Positions 25,728 to 35,366 are shown, counted from the first letter of the stretch. The stretch is 64,000 bases of DNA from Micromonospora_I sp040659735 (GCF_040659735.1 NZ_JBFANZ010000003.1:196026-260025), one strand, 5' to 3'. The notes: a model not told the origin generated them from the sequence alone. Numbers and translations: made by a program.

Positions 25728-27689
25728 TCAGGAGACCATCGAACCGACCACCGGCTTGGTCAGCAGCGCGGACTGGTTGCGCTGGATGCCCGGATCGAGC
25801 GAACGCTCGACGAAGATCGCGTGCCAGATGCAGAAGACGAGCACGGTCCACACCTTGCGGGAGTGGTCGGCCTCCTCGCGCTTGTGCTCATCGAGCAGGC
25901 GCATCGCGTACGACAGGTCGAGCAGATCGCCCGCGCCCGAAGTGGCGAAGATGTGCCGTGCCCACTCGTACATCTCGCCCCGCAGCCAGACCCGCGTCGG
26001 GGTCGGGAAGCCGAGCTTGCGGCGGTTGACGATGGGCGGCGGCACGACGCCCATCAGCGCCTGGCGCATCGCGTATTTCGTGGCGTCGGAACGCGGCGGC
26101 AGCTTCAGATCCACCGGGATGATCGAGGCGACGTCGAAGACCTCACGGTCCAGGAACGGCACCCGCACCTCCAGCGAGTGCGCCATGGAGATCCGGTCGG
26201 CCTTGACCAGGATGTCACCGCGCAGCCAGGTGTAGAGGTCGACGTACTGCATCTTGGTCACGTCGTCGAGCTCGGGCACCTCGGCGTAGACCGGCCCGGT
26301 CACGTCGGTGTAGCGCACGGAGGGGTCGTAGCGGCGCATCAGCCGCTGCTTCTCCTCCTCGGTGAACATCCGGGCGTTGCCGTAGTAGCGCTCCTCGATC
26401 GGGGTGGTCCCCCGCTCCAGGAAGCTCTTGCCCTTCACCCCCTGCGGGATGACCTTGGAAACTGCCCGCAGCCCCTTCTGCATCGGGTCGGGCAGGCTGT
26501 TGACGGCGTTGAGCGACAACGGCTCGCGGTAGATGGTGTAGCCGCCGAAGAACTCGTCGGCGCCCTCACCGGAGAGGACCACGGTGACGTGCTCGGCGGC
26601 CTTCTTCGCCACGAAGTAGAGCGGCACCAGGGCCGGGTCGGCCACCGGATCGTCGAGGTGCCAGATGATCCGCGGCAACGCCTCCATCATGTCCTGCGGC
26701 CCGATTTTCGTCGGGATCGTGGTGACCTCGAGGTGCCGCGCCGAGTCCTGGGCCACGTCGATCTCGGAGTAGCCCGGCACGTCGTAGCCGACGGTGAAGG
26801 TCAGGATGTTCGGGTTGAACTCGCGCGCCAGCGCGACCACGGCCGTCGAGTCGATGCCGCTGGAGAGGAACGAACCGACCGGGACGTCGGAGCGCATGTG
26901 CATCCGGACGCTCTCCCGGAGCGTCTCGCGGATGCGGTCGTAGAGCTTCTGCGGGTCGTCGACGGGGCCGGGCCGGAAGACCGGGCGGTACCAGCGGCGC
27001 ATCTCCACGCCGGTCGCCGCCGACCAGTTCAGGCACTCCCCCGACCCGATCCGGTTGATGCCCTGGTGCAGGGTGCCCGGCTCCGGCACGTACTGCAGGG
27101 TCAGGTAATGCGACAGGTTGGCGGTGTCGATCCCGGCGTCGCCGGCGTTGGCGGCCGTGGAGAAGGGCAGCAACGCCTTCTTCTCCGAGGCCAGGTAGAC
27201 CCCGTCGACGGTCTGCAGGTAATGCAGCGGCTTGATACCGAAGTAGTCGCGGGCGCCGAAGGCCCGCCGCTCCTGCCGGTCCCAGATGACGAACGCGAAC
27301 ATGCCCCGCAACCGGTTGAGCACGGCCTCGCCCCAGTAGTGGTAGCCGGCCACGACCACCTCGCCGTCGCCCTGGGTGGCGAATGTGGCGCCGAACTCGC
27401 GGATCAACTGCTCGCGCAACTCGATGTAGTTGTAGATCTCGCCGTTGAAGGTCAGCAGGTAACGCCCGTTCGCGTACGCCAGCGGCTCTTGGCTGGACGC
27501 GACGTCGATGATCGCCAGGCGCTTGTGGGCGAAGACCGCGTCGGCGAAATGACCGGACGCGTCCGCGACCACCTCGACGCCCGTCTCATCGGGGCCCCGG
27601 TGGTGCAGGCATTCCAACGCGCCGGCTATCGAATCGCGGTGCGCGCCGGCGTCGCCACGGGCGCTGAAGAAGGCCAGGAGTCCGCACAT
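25728..27689 (-). CDS. asnB: Asparagine synthase (glutamine-hydrolysing)
   Basis: A 653-residue AsnB. The chosen ATG places Cys at position 2 (MCGLLAFF), the catalytic nucleophile of the N-terminal class II glutaminase domain after Met removal; other glutaminase signatures are RLAIIDVASSQEPLAY and FNGEIYNY. The C-terminal synthetase domain has the ATP pyrophosphatase loop LSSGIDSTAVV and SGEGADEFFGGY. It converts aspartate to asparagine using ATP and glutamine. It is divergent from the aminopeptidase gene with about 120 bp between starts. Confidence 0.94.
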   Translation of the reverse strand: MCGLLAFFSARGDAGAHRDSIAGALECLHHRGPDETGVEVVADASGHFADAVFAHKRLAIIDVASSQEPLAYANGRYLLTFNGEIYNYIELREQLIREFGATFATQGDGEVVVAGYHYWGEAVLNRLRGMFAFVIWDRQERRAFGARDYFGIKPLHYLQTVDGVYLASEKKALLPFSTAANAGDAGIDTANLSHYLTLQYVPEPGTLHQGINRIGSGECLNWSAATGVEMRRWYRPVFRPGPVDDPQKLYDRIRETLRESVRMHMRSDVPVGSFLSSGIDSTAVVALAREFNPNILTFTVGYDVPGYSEIDVAQDSARHLEVTTIPTKIGPQDMMEALPRIIWHLDDPVADPALVPLYFVAKKAAEHVTVVLSGEGADEFFGGYTIYREPLSLNAVNSLPDPMQKGLRAVSKVIPQGVKGKSFLERGTTPIEERYYGNARMFTEEEKQRLMRRYDPSVRYTDVTGPVYAEVPELDDVTKMQYVDLYTWLRGDILVKADRISMAHSLEVRVPFLDREVFDVASIIPVDLKLPPRSDATKYAMRQALMGVVPPPIVNRRKLGFPTPTRVWLRGEMYEWARHIFATSGAGDLLDLSYAMRLLDEHKREEADHSRKVWTVLVFCIWHAIFVERSLDPGIQRNQSALLTKPVVGSMVS

Positions 27690-27808
27690 GGCAGACATCT
27701 TTCCACGCGCGGTGCGCGCATCTGCCGGCACCGCTACGGCCACCGCGCGATCCGCCACGTCCCGGCGCGGTACGGTCGTGGACGGGAAACCGGACGGAAG
27801 GCGGCGAC

Positions 27809-29284
27809 ATGGGCGACGAGCAGACCGAGAGCACCACCCCGCAGGCACGCACCGAGTCGCATGATCCGGACTTCCCGGAGAAGTTTCTCCAGTTCATGCG
27901 CAGCGGCTGGCGGGACGACGCGCTCTCGGTGACGCCCCGCCCCGAGGCGCCCAACTACACCAAGCGTCGCGCCGCGCTCTCGGCCGCCTTCGCCGGGGAG
28001 ACCCTGGTGATCCCGACCGGCACCGAGAAGGTGCGCGCGAACGACACCATGTACCCCTTCCGTCCCGGCAGCGACTTCGCCTACCTGACCGGTGAGCACG
28101 ACCCGGACAGCGTGCTGATGATGCGCCCGAACGGCGGCGGCCACGACGCCATCCTCTACACCCGACCGCGCTCGTCCCGCGAGACCGACGAGTTCTTCCG
28201 CAGCCGCGACGGCGAACTGTGGGTGGGCCGGCGGCACACCCTCGCGGAGAAGGCGACCGAACTGGGGCTCGAGGTCGCCCCGCTGACCGAGCTGCCGACG
28301 GCCCTGGCCGATTGCGCGCCCGGACGCACGCGGGTGCTGCGGGGCCACGACCGCGCGGTCGACGCCGCGATCCGCCCGTACGACACGGAGGAGGCGGGCA
28401 GCCGCGACCGCGAGCTGGCCGCCACGATCGCCGAGTTGAAGCTGGTGAAGGACGAGTGGGAGCTCGCCCAGCTGCAGGACGCGATCGACGCGACGGTCCG
28501 CGGCTTCGAGGACGTGGCGCGGGTCCTGCCGGCCGACCGCCCGGTCTCGGAGCGGCTGCTGGAAGGCGTCTTCGGGCTGCGCGCGCGGCACGACGGCAAC
28601 GACATCGGTTACGGCTCGATCGTCGGTGCCGGGCCGCACGCGACGATCCTGCACTGGGTACGCAATCACGGCGCCACCCGCCCCGGCGAGCTGCTGCTGA
28701 TGGACATGGGGGTGGAAAACCGGCATCTCTACACCGCCGACGTCACCCGCACCGTCCCGGTCTCCGGCGCCTTCACCCCGTTGCAGCGCCGGGTCTACGA
28801 CATCGTCTACGCCTCGCAGCAGGCCGGCATGGAGTTCATCAAGCCGGGCGTGAAGTTCAAGGACGTCCACCAGACCTGCATGCGGGTGCTCGCCGAGGGG
28901 CTGGCCGATCTCGGCATCCTGCCGGTCAGCGTCGACGAGGCGATGGAGAAGGAGTCGACGGTCTACCGCCGCTGGACGCTGCACGGCTTCGGGCACATGC
29001 TCGGCATCGACGTGCACGACTGCGCCCGGGCACGGACCGACCGTTACCGCGACGGCGAGCTCGGCGAGGGCTACGTGCTGACCGTCGAGCCGGGGCTGTA
29101 CTTCCAGCCGGAGGACGACCTGGTGCCGGAGGAGCTGCGCGGCATCGGCATCCGGATCGAGGACGACGTGCTGGTCACCCCGGCCGGCGCGGTCAACCTG
29201 TCGGCGGGGCTGCCGCGCCGCGCCGACGAGGTCGAGACGTGGCTGGCCGCGCAGCGCGAGGCGGGCCCGCGGCTGCCCGGCTAG
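27809..29284 (+). CDS. pepP: Aminopeptidase P family protein (Xaa-Pro aminopeptidase)
   Basis: A 491-residue M24B metallopeptidase that removes an N-terminal residue preceding proline. The N-terminal creatinase domain (about residues 50-200) includes MYPFRPGSDFAYLTG. The catalytic domain has the five metal ligands: two Asp in LLMDMGVENRHLYTADVTRT, His in LHGFGHMLGIDVHD, and two Glu in TVEPGLYFQPED and IRIEDDVLV. It is probably monocistronic and cytoplasmic. Confidence 0.93.
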   Translation: MGDEQTESTTPQARTESHDPDFPEKFLQFMRSGWRDDALSVTPRPEAPNYTKRRAALSAAFAGETLVIPTGTEKVRANDTMYPFRPGSDFAYLTGEHDPDSVLMMRPNGGGHDAILYTRPRSSRETDEFFRSRDGELWVGRRHTLAEKATELGLEVAPLTELPTALADCAPGRTRVLRGHDRAVDAAIRPYDTEEAGSRDRELAATIAELKLVKDEWELAQLQDAIDATVRGFEDVARVLPADRPVSERLLEGVFGLRARHDGNDIGYGSIVGAGPHATILHWVRNHGATRPGELLLMDMGVENRHLYTADVTRTVPVSGAFTPLQRRVYDIVYASQQAGMEFIKPGVKFKDVHQTCMRVLAEGLADLGILPVSVDEAMEKESTVYRRWTLHGFGHMLGIDVHDCARARTDRYRDGELGEGYVLTVEPGLYFQPEDDLVPEELRGIGIRIEDDVLVTPAGAVNLSAGLPRRADEVETWLAAQREAGPRLPG

Positions 29285-29494
29285 GCCCTTGCGGTCGGCG
29301 TCGCGACACCCCGGGGAAGCCTGAGGATTCGGTTAGCCGTGTTTTTCGGCCGCCATCAGGCGGCCAGCTGACGCGCACCTCGTCGGCGGAGGGCGGATCT
29401 CGACCGTTGATTGAGCTACCCCGATGTCTCATCCCGAGGCTACGATGGCGCTGCGTCATGGCGGCCATGCTGTCTGTTGCCCCGGGGAGGCGGC

Positions 29495-31258
29495 GTGTCA
29501 GGGACGGGCGGGTCGGGGGCGACGGGGCCGGGCAGAGGCCTCGGCGAGCCACCCCGTCCGCGCACGGTCAGCATCCTGCGGCTGATCTTCACGACTGTCG
29601 GGCTGGTCTCCCTCCTCGCCGGCTACCTCGGCCTCGCCCGCTACCTCCGCGACCATCCGGACTTCAGCGCGCACCCGTTCGACCTGCTCTACTACGATCT
29701 GCAGCTCTTCGTGCTCGGCTCACCCCCGCTCGACCAGGGCGGCCCGTTCCCGTTTCTGCTCGATGTCGCGAGGTTCGGCGCCCCCGCGGTGACGATCTAC
29801 GCGTTCTTCGAGGCGGGACGCCTGCTCTTCGCCACCGAGCTGCGGCGGATCCGCATCCGCCGGGCCCGCGGACACGTGATCGTCTGCGGTGACGGGCTGG
29901 TCGCCGCCACCCTGTCGCGCCGGCTGCGGGGCGCCGGCCACCGCGTCGTGTCGGTCCCCTCCGACGCGGTGACGACCGAACCGGGACCGCTGCGGGTCCC
30001 CGGGGCCGCCCGCGACCCCGATGTGCTCCGCACGGCCGGCATCGCCCGGGCCCGCGCCCTCTACGCCTGCACCGACGACAGCCCCACCAACACCGCGATC
30101 GCGCTCGCCGCGACCCGGCACGGCGCGGACCCGGACGGGCCGCTCGCGGTCTACGCCCAGGTCGCCGACGCCGACCTCTGCCTGGCGTTGCAGGCCCGCC
30201 GGCTCGGCCTGGCCGACCGCCCCGGTCTGCGGTTGGACTTCTTCAACATCGACGACCTCGCCGCGCGCAAGCTGGTCGCCCAGGAGCCGCCGCGGCCGGT
30301 ACGCGGCCGGCCGCCCCGGGTGGCGCTGCTCGGCGCGACGGGCTTCGGGCGCGCTCTCCTGGTCGAGCTGGCCCGACGCTGGCGGCTGCGCGAGGCGCAC
30401 GTCGCGCCGCTGCCGCTCACCCTCGTCGACGACCGGGCGAGCGAGGCGGCCGGCCAACTCATCCACCGCTACCCCTTCGTACGGCAGGTCTGCCGGATCA
30501 CCACCCACGATGGCGAACTCGGCGACCTCCTCTCCGGCGGCGCCGCCCCGCTCCCCCCGGACCGGGTCTTCATCTGCTACGACGACGAGGAGCGGGCGCT
30601 GAAGAGCGCGCTGCTGGCCGAGCAGCTCTGGCCGGGGGCGCCCGGCTCGATCGTGGTCCGCCTCGACCGGCTGGCGAGCCTGCGGGAGGCGTTCGACGGC
30701 GGGCGCGGCGACCGCGTACTCGATGATCTTTCCGGGGTGTTGCGGCTGTACGGCGTCGTCGACGCCGCCTGCGACCCGGCGCTGATCGGCGACGACCTGG
30801 TCGAACGCCTCGCTCGCGTGATCCACGAGAGCTACGCGCTGGCCCGCCGGCGTCGCGGCGAGCACCCCGGGACGAACCCGGCGCTGGTGGCCTGGGAGGA
30901 ACTGCCCGAGACACTCAAGCGCGCCAACCGCGCGCAGGCCCGGGATATCGGGCGCAAGCTGCGGGCGGTGGGCTGTTCGCTCTCGCCGCGCGTCGGCCCG
31001 GACGAGGGCTACGTGCTCGGCGAGCGCGAGATCCAGCGCCTGGCGGTGATGGAGCACCAGCGCTGGGTCGCCGAACGGCAGGCGACCGGATGGCGGTACG
31101 CGGAGCGCCGCGACGACACCCATCGATTGCATCCGGCGTTGAGCCCATGGGAAAGCCTGCGGGACGACATGCGCGAGCGCAACCACGAGGCCATCCGGGA
31201 GCTGCCCACGCTGCTGGCCGACGCCGGTTTCCGGATCGTCCGGGTACGTGCCGCGTGA
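29495..31258 (+). CDS. Membrane-anchored NAD-binding (TrkA-N-like) protein with C-terminal RyR domain
   Basis: A 587-residue protein. Transmembrane segments at about residues 28-50 and 85-112 lack a K+ selectivity filter between them, so a channel is unlikely. Two Rossmann/TrkA-N-like domains follow: HVIVCGDGLVAATL (about 127-255) and RVALLGATGFGRALL (about 275-400). The C-terminal portion (about 500-585) is a RyR domain, recognised by MEHQRWVAERQATGWRYAE, the dipeptide-rich HPALSPWESL and the DDMRERNHEAIRELP end. RyR domains occur in predicted nucleotide-responsive signalling and conflict proteins. GGGGAGG precedes the GTG start. A SLOG-like gene follows 17 bp later in the same unit. Confidence 0.75.
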   Translation: MSGTGGSGATGPGRGLGEPPRPRTVSILRLIFTTVGLVSLLAGYLGLARYLRDHPDFSAHPFDLLYYDLQLFVLGSPPLDQGGPFPFLLDVARFGAPAVTIYAFFEAGRLLFATELRRIRIRRARGHVIVCGDGLVAATLSRRLRGAGHRVVSVPSDAVTTEPGPLRVPGAARDPDVLRTAGIARARALYACTDDSPTNTAIALAATRHGADPDGPLAVYAQVADADLCLALQARRLGLADRPGLRLDFFNIDDLAARKLVAQEPPRPVRGRPPRVALLGATGFGRALLVELARRWRLREAHVAPLPLTLVDDRASEAAGQLIHRYPFVRQVCRITTHDGELGDLLSGGAAPLPPDRVFICYDDEERALKSALLAEQLWPGAPGSIVVRLDRLASLREAFDGGRGDRVLDDLSGVLRLYGVVDAACDPALIGDDLVERLARVIHESYALARRRRGEHPGTNPALVAWEELPETLKRANRAQARDIGRKLRAVGCSLSPRVGPDEGYVLGEREIQRLAVMEHQRWVAERQATGWRYAERRDDTHRLHPALSPWESLRDDMRERNHEAIRELPTLLADAGFRIVRVRAA

Positions 31259-31275
31259 ACGGTGGAGGGGGCGGC

Positions 31276-31749
31276 ATGCCGCGCATCGGGGTCACCGGTC
31301 ACGTGGCGCTCGCCGACGGCACGGCACAGCTGGTCTACGAGTGCCTGACCCGGCAGCTACGCGGCTATCCGGGCGCTGAGCTGCAGGGCATCACCTGCCT
31401 CGCCGAGGGCTCCGATCAGCTTTTCGCGCGCGCGGTGCTCGCGGCGCAGGGCACGTACGAGGTGGTGCTCCCGGCCGCCGACTACCGGGAACGGGTCATC
31501 GACCGGAACGCGTTCGATGAGCTGGTCCGACGCGCCTCAGCGGTGTCGTACATGCCGTTCGCTCACTCGGACCGCGACGCCTACCTCGCCGCGAGTCAGG
31601 AGCTGCTGCGGCGCAGCGAACTGCTGCTGGCGGTCTGGGACGGCAATCCGTCCACAGTGCGCGGTGACACCGCCGACGTGGTGCGCACCGCGCGCGCCTG
31701 GGGCGTGCCGGTGACCGTGCTCTGGCCGACCGGCGCCCGTCGCGGCTGA
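31276..31749 (+). CDS. SLOG-like Rossmann domain protein (DprA/LOG superfamily)
   Basis: A 157-residue single-domain protein. It opens RIGVTGHVALADGTA, continues with the typical GITCLAEGSDQLFAR segment, and ends with LLLAVWDGNPSTVRGDTADVV and VPVTVLWPTG, the layout of SLOG/LOG-like nucleotide-binding Rossmann domains. It probably binds or processes a nucleotide or nucleotide-derived ligand. GGAGG lies eight bases before the ATG; a GTG overlapping the RyR gene stop codon is an alternative start. The tight link to a RyR-domain membrane protein suggests a sensor-effector pair. Confidence 0.7.
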   Translation: MPRIGVTGHVALADGTAQLVYECLTRQLRGYPGAELQGITCLAEGSDQLFARAVLAAQGTYEVVLPAADYRERVIDRNAFDELVRRASAVSYMPFAHSDRDAYLAASQELLRRSELLLAVWDGNPSTVRGDTADVVRTARAWGVPVTVLWPTGARRG

Positions 31750-31775
31750 GCCCGGACGTCGGCGGCCCGGCGCAC

Positions 31776-31841
31776 GGCAGGGCTCTCCGGTCGCACCACA
31801 CCCGGCGTATTCCCCGGTGCGCGCGGTCGAAGAGCCCTGCC
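31776..31841. terminator. Inverted repeat between convergent genes
   Basis: GGCAGGGCTCT (31776-31786) and AGAGCCCTGCC (31831-31841) are perfect 11-bp arms separated by 44 bases. They lie after the SLOG stop codon and before the end of the convergent hydrolase gene, so a terminator role is likely, though the large loop is unusual. Confidence 0.45.
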
Positions 31842-31854
31842 TGCACTCACGCCC

Positions 31855-31905
31855 GACTGAGGAGCGGTCACCCCCGGGGGTGCCTCCTCCCTACCGAGCT
31901 CAGTC
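31855..31905. terminator. Second nested hairpin, probable terminator of the hydrolase operon
   Basis: The palindrome CACCCCCGGGGGTG (31869-31882) sits inside outer arms GACTGAG (31855-31861) and CTCAGTC (31899-31905), the latter overlapping the hydrolase stop codon. GAGGA/CCTCC adds partial pairing between them. This strong structure fits termination of the minus-strand operon. Confidence 0.55.
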
Positions 31906-32613
31906 GGCTTGTGCCGGCGCGGCGGTCACCTCGGCGCAGGCTGCGACGATCGCGGCCAGCTCACCTGGGCGGGACAGGAACGGCGAGTGCCCGGCATCGA
32001 TGTGCACCACGCGGGTAGCCCGACCGGTCGCCATCCCCTCCTGCACGAACTGCGGAAGCTCCGGGTCACGGTCGGCGACCACGTACGTCGAGGGGATCGT
32101 CTCCCACGCCGCCGCCGACAGCGGCTGCCGGCACGAGCTCAGCGACTGCGGCTGCAGCTGGGGCACCGCCGCGGCGGCCACCGCCGGGTCACAGTCGCTG
32201 TAGAAGACCTCCTCCGGCCGGTCCGCCGTCATCCAGGTGCCGTCCTCGGACGGCCGCCACCACGACGGCGGTTCCCCACCGGCCGCCTCGATGAGGCTCA
32301 CCCCGGCGTCGAGCATGAAAGCGCAGACGTACACCAGGTGGACCACGTCCTGACGCCCGGCGGCGGCCTGGGTCACCGGCAGTCCGCCGTAGGAGTGTCC
32401 CAACAGGATCTTCGGGCCACCGACGGCGTCGAGCACGGCGGTCAGCGCGGCCACGTCGGCGTCCAGGTCACCGAGCGCGGTCACGTCCGGACCGGAGCTG
32501 GGCAGGTCCACGGTGGCGACGGGCAGCCCGTGCGCCTCCAGGGCAGGGATCAGCTCGCCCCAGCACCAGGAGCCGTGCCAGGCACCGTGTACGAGGACCA
32601 CGGTCGGGTTCAT
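31900..32613 (-). CDS. Alpha/beta fold hydrolase
   Basis: A 237-residue single-domain hydrolase. It has the oxyanion segment VLVHGAWHGSWCW, nucleophile elbow GHSYGG (Ser near residue 80), and C-terminal His in IDAGHSPFLSRP. It belongs to the salicylate esterase/EstC-like group common in Actinobacteria. The ATG overlaps the stop codon of the formaldehyde dehydrogenase gene (ATGA), so the two are translationally coupled; an ester hydrolase linked to formaldehyde oxidation hints at S-formyl or formate-ester handling, which is speculative. Confidence 0.87.
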   Translation of the reverse strand: MNPTVVLVHGAWHGSWCWGELIPALEAHGLPVATVDLPSSGPDVTALGDLDADVAALTAVLDAVGGPKILLGHSYGGLPVTQAAAGRQDVVHLVYVCAFMLDAGVSLIEAAGGEPPSWWRPSEDGTWMTADRPEEVFYSDCDPAVAAAAVPQLQPQSLSSCRQPLSAAAWETIPSTYVVADRDPELPQFVQEGMATGRATRVVHIDAGHSPFLSRPGELAAIVAACAEVTAAPAQAD

Positions 32614-33833
32614 CGGATAGCTCCCGTCATACCGTGCGGGTCGATGACGTACTTGCGGGCGACGCCGGAGTCGAACTCGGCGTAGCCCGTCGGGGCGTCG
32701 TCCAGGCTGATCGCGGTGGCGTTGACGGCCTTCGCGATCTGCACCTTGTCGCGCAGGATCGCCTGCATCAGGCCGTAGTGGTAACGCATGACCGGGCACT
32801 GACCGGTGGTGAACGACAGCGACTTGGCCCAGCCCGTACCCAGGCTCAGCGACAGCGATCCGACCTTGGCGGATTCGTCCACACCGCCCGGGTCGCCGGT
32901 CACGTACAGGCCGGGGATGCCGATGGACCCGCCGGCGGCGGTCACCGTCATCAGCGAGTTCAGTACCGTGGCCGGCGCCTCCTGCGCCGCACCGGCACCG
33001 TGGCCGCGCGCCTCGAAGCCGACGGCGTCGACGGCGGCGTCGACCTCGGGCACGCCGAGGATATGCGCGATCTGGTCCTGCGGGTCGCCCTGGGACACGT
33101 CGACGGTCTCGCAGCCGAAGGAGCGGGCCTGGGCCAGCCGATCGGCGTTGAGGTCAGCGACGATGACCACGGCCGCGCCCAGCAGTTGCGCGGAGACCGC
33201 GGCCGCGAGTCCGACCGGACCGGCACCGGCGATGTAGACCGTCGAGCCCGGTCGGACACCGGCGGTGACCGCACCGTGGTAGCCGGTCGGGAAGATGTCC
33301 GAGAGCATGGTCAGGTCGAGGATCTTCGCGAGGGCCTGGTCCCGGTCCGGGAAGCGCAGCAGGTTCCAGTCGGCGTACGGGACCATCACGTACTCCGCCT
33401 GGCCGCCGACCCAGCCGCCCATGTCGACGTAGCCGTAGGCCGACCCGGGCCGGTCGGGGTTCACGTTGAGGCAGATGCCGGTCTTGCCCTCCTTGCAGTT
33501 CCGGCACCGCCCGCAGGCGATGTTGAACGGCACCGAGCAGATGTCGCCGACCTTGATGAACTCGACGCCGGGACCGGTCTCCACGACCTCACCGGTGATC
33601 TCGTGGCCGAGTACCAGCCCGTGCGGGGCGGTGGTGCGGCCACGGACCATGTGCTGGTCGCTGCCGCAGATGTTCGTCGTGACGACCTTCAGGATCACCC
33701 CGTGCGGGCACTCCCGGCCCACGTTCGCCGGGTGCACCCCCGGACCATCGCGCAGGACGAGCCCCGGGTAGTCGAGGTCGGTGACCTCGACCCGACCGGG
33801 ACCCTGGTACGTGACGCCGCGGTTGTCTGCCAT
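32610..33833 (-). CDS. fdhA: Glutathione-independent formaldehyde dehydrogenase, zinc type
   Basis: A 407-residue zinc MDR dehydrogenase that oxidises formaldehyde to formate with tightly bound NAD. Catalytic zinc ligands are in ICGSDQHMVRG and GHEITGEVVE, the structural zinc cysteines in CGRCRNCKEGKTGIC, and the Rossmann motif is GAGPVGLAAAV. The family-specific VGFEARGHGAG and SVPFNIACGRC segments match the Pseudomonas-type enzyme. Coupled downstream to an alpha/beta hydrolase. Confidence 0.92.
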   Translation of the reverse strand: MADNRGVTYQGPGRVEVTDLDYPGLVLRDGPGVHPANVGRECPHGVILKVVTTNICGSDQHMVRGRTTAPHGLVLGHEITGEVVETGPGVEFIKVGDICSVPFNIACGRCRNCKEGKTGICLNVNPDRPGSAYGYVDMGGWVGGQAEYVMVPYADWNLLRFPDRDQALAKILDLTMLSDIFPTGYHGAVTAGVRPGSTVYIAGAGPVGLAAAVSAQLLGAAVVIVADLNADRLAQARSFGCETVDVSQGDPQDQIAHILGVPEVDAAVDAVGFEARGHGAGAAQEAPATVLNSLMTVTAAGGSIGIPGLYVTGDPGGVDESAKVGSLSLSLGTGWAKSLSFTTGQCPVMRYHYGLMQAILRDKVQIAKAVNATAISLDDAPTGYAEFDSGVARKYVIDPHGMTGAIR

Positions 33834-34100
33834 GGACGCGGGACCTCCCTCTCGGTGTGTGGTCGCTGGCGCACGGCGCAGCGGCCGCAGGACCGCGTAC
33901 GCGCTGTGTGCGCCAGATCACGGTAGACAGATCACCGCCGCGTTTCCCCGGGCGTCAGACCCGGTACGCCTGATGCGATCCGGAGGGTCCGACCGGGACA
34001 TCTGACGTAGGTCGTCGCTCGTCGGCCCGTACGGCAGCCCGCCCCGGACAGTCAGATGGATCGGCGGGGAAACGTCGGGTCGATCCGCCGCGACCGCGTT
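33834..34100. promoter_or_regulatory. Intergenic region upstream of fdhA with inverted repeat
   Basis: About 267 bp with no supported ORF lies between the fdhA start and the end of the MFS gene. CTGGCGCAC (33866-33874) and GTGCGCCAG (33908-33916) are perfect 9-bp arms 33 bases apart, about 35-80 bp upstream of the fdhA start. This could be a pair of operator half-sites or a leader hairpin. Nothing else stands out. Confidence 0.35.
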
Positions 34101-35366
34101 TCACGCACCCACCTCACGAACCGTGGTTGCCGGCGCCGGCTCCTCGTCTTGATGGGCGATCCGGGTCAACTCCCGCCAGAGCAGGACGACGAAGAGCGCT
34201 GACCCGGCGAAGGCGAACCAGAACGGCGCGGTCACGCCGAGACGCGTGGCGAGCGCGCCACCGATGGCTGAGCCCGCGACGAGACCACCGTAGACGGCGA
34301 TCGCGTTCACGCTGCCGACCCGCCCCTGCAACCCGGAGGGCACGGCCCGCTGCCTTACGGTCATCGACGTGGTGCCCCAGATGAAGGCGTGGGCGCCGAA
34401 GACAAAGAAGGTCAGCGATGCGATCCACGGTGAGGTCGTCACGGCCAGGGCGAGGTGGGTGAGCGTTTCGATCACGAGCCCGACGCGCATCACGTTGCCG
34501 AGGCTTACCCGCCGGGTGATCCATCCGTAGAGGGCCGTGCCGAGCAGACCGCCAACCGCGGAGGCGGTGGTGAGCAGGCCGAAGCCGACCGCGCCCATGC
34601 CGAGCCGCTCGCTGGCGTAGAGGACCAGGACCGACCAGGCCGCTCCGAAGGTGACGTTGAAGATGAGGATGGTCAGGACCAGGGTGCGCACCGCTGGGTG
34701 GTGCAGCGTCCACCGGAAACCTTCCGCGATGTCCCGCCGGAGGTTGCTCGTGCTGTCCGGGTCGCGGCCGTGCCGGGGTAGGACGATCCGTGACGCCAGC
34801 ATCACGCCCAGGGTGACGAGGATGGCCTCGGTCAGGAATGGCCAGGCGGTGCCCGCTGCGAAGAGGGCCGCGCCGATCGGCGGCCCGATCAACTGGTTGA
34901 GCGTGATGAAGCCGGTCTGCAACCGGGCGTTCGCGATGGCGAGATCGTCGCGCGCGACGAGCATCGGCGCGAGCGTCGCGGCGGCGTTGTCGGCGAAAAC
35001 CTCGGCGGTCGCGAGCAGCCCCAGCGCCACGAGCGCCGAGATGATCGAAACGTTGCCGGTGAGCATCGTGACGACCAGGACGCCCAGCACCACGGCGCGG
35101 GCCACGTTTGCGGCGATCACGATGAGACGACGGTCGAGACGGTCGGAGAGGACGCCGGCATACAGGCCGAACACGAGGGGTGGCGCCCAGCGCAGCAGAG
35201 CGGCGAGCGCGATCAGGAAGGCGTTGTCGGTCAACGAGGCCACCAGCAAGGGACCGGCGGCGATGGCGATGCCGTCGCCGAGATTGGACGCCCAGGACGA
35301 TGCCAGCAGCCGGCGGTAACTGACGCCGAGCCGTGCAGGGACGAAAGTCTCCACGAGTCGGCTCAC
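34101..35366 (-). CDS. MFS transporter (EntS/MFS_3-like exporter)
   Basis: A 421-residue major facilitator with about 12 transmembrane helices. The MFS_3 pattern is visible: SWASNLGDGIAIAAGPLLVASLT at the start, YAGVLSDRLDRRLIVI for the loop 2-3 motif A, and FADNAAATLAPMLVARDDLAIANARLQ in the following helices. Relatives export siderophores, macrolides or other drugs. No biosynthetic or resistance genes are adjacent, so the substrate is unknown. About 170 bp without a supported gene separate its start from the nitronate monooxygenase gene. Confidence 0.9.
   Translation of the reverse strand: MSRLVETFVPARLGVSYRRLLASSWASNLGDGIAIAAGPLLVASLTDNAFLIALAALLRWAPPLVFGLYAGVLSDRLDRRLIVIAANVARAVVLGVLVVTMLTGNVSIISALVALGLLATAEVFADNAAATLAPMLVARDDLAIANARLQTGFITLNQLIGPPIGAALFAAGTAWPFLTEAILVTLGVMLASRIVLPRHGRDPDSTSNLRRDIAEGFRWTLHHPAVRTLVLTILIFNVTFGAAWSVLVLYASERLGMGAVGFGLLTTASAVGGLLGTALYGWITRRVSLGNVMRVGLVIETLTHLALAVTTSPWIASLTFFVFGAHAFIWGTTSMTVRQRAVPSGLQGRVGSVNAIAVYGGLVAGSAIGGALATRLGVTAPFWFAFAGSALFVVLLWRELTRIAHQDEEPAPATTVREVGA

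Noticed and set aside
31752..31900. tRNA-like structure in the gap after the SLOG gene
   Set aside because: The arms form two terminator-type hairpins and no anticodon, D-arm or T-arm pattern is present.
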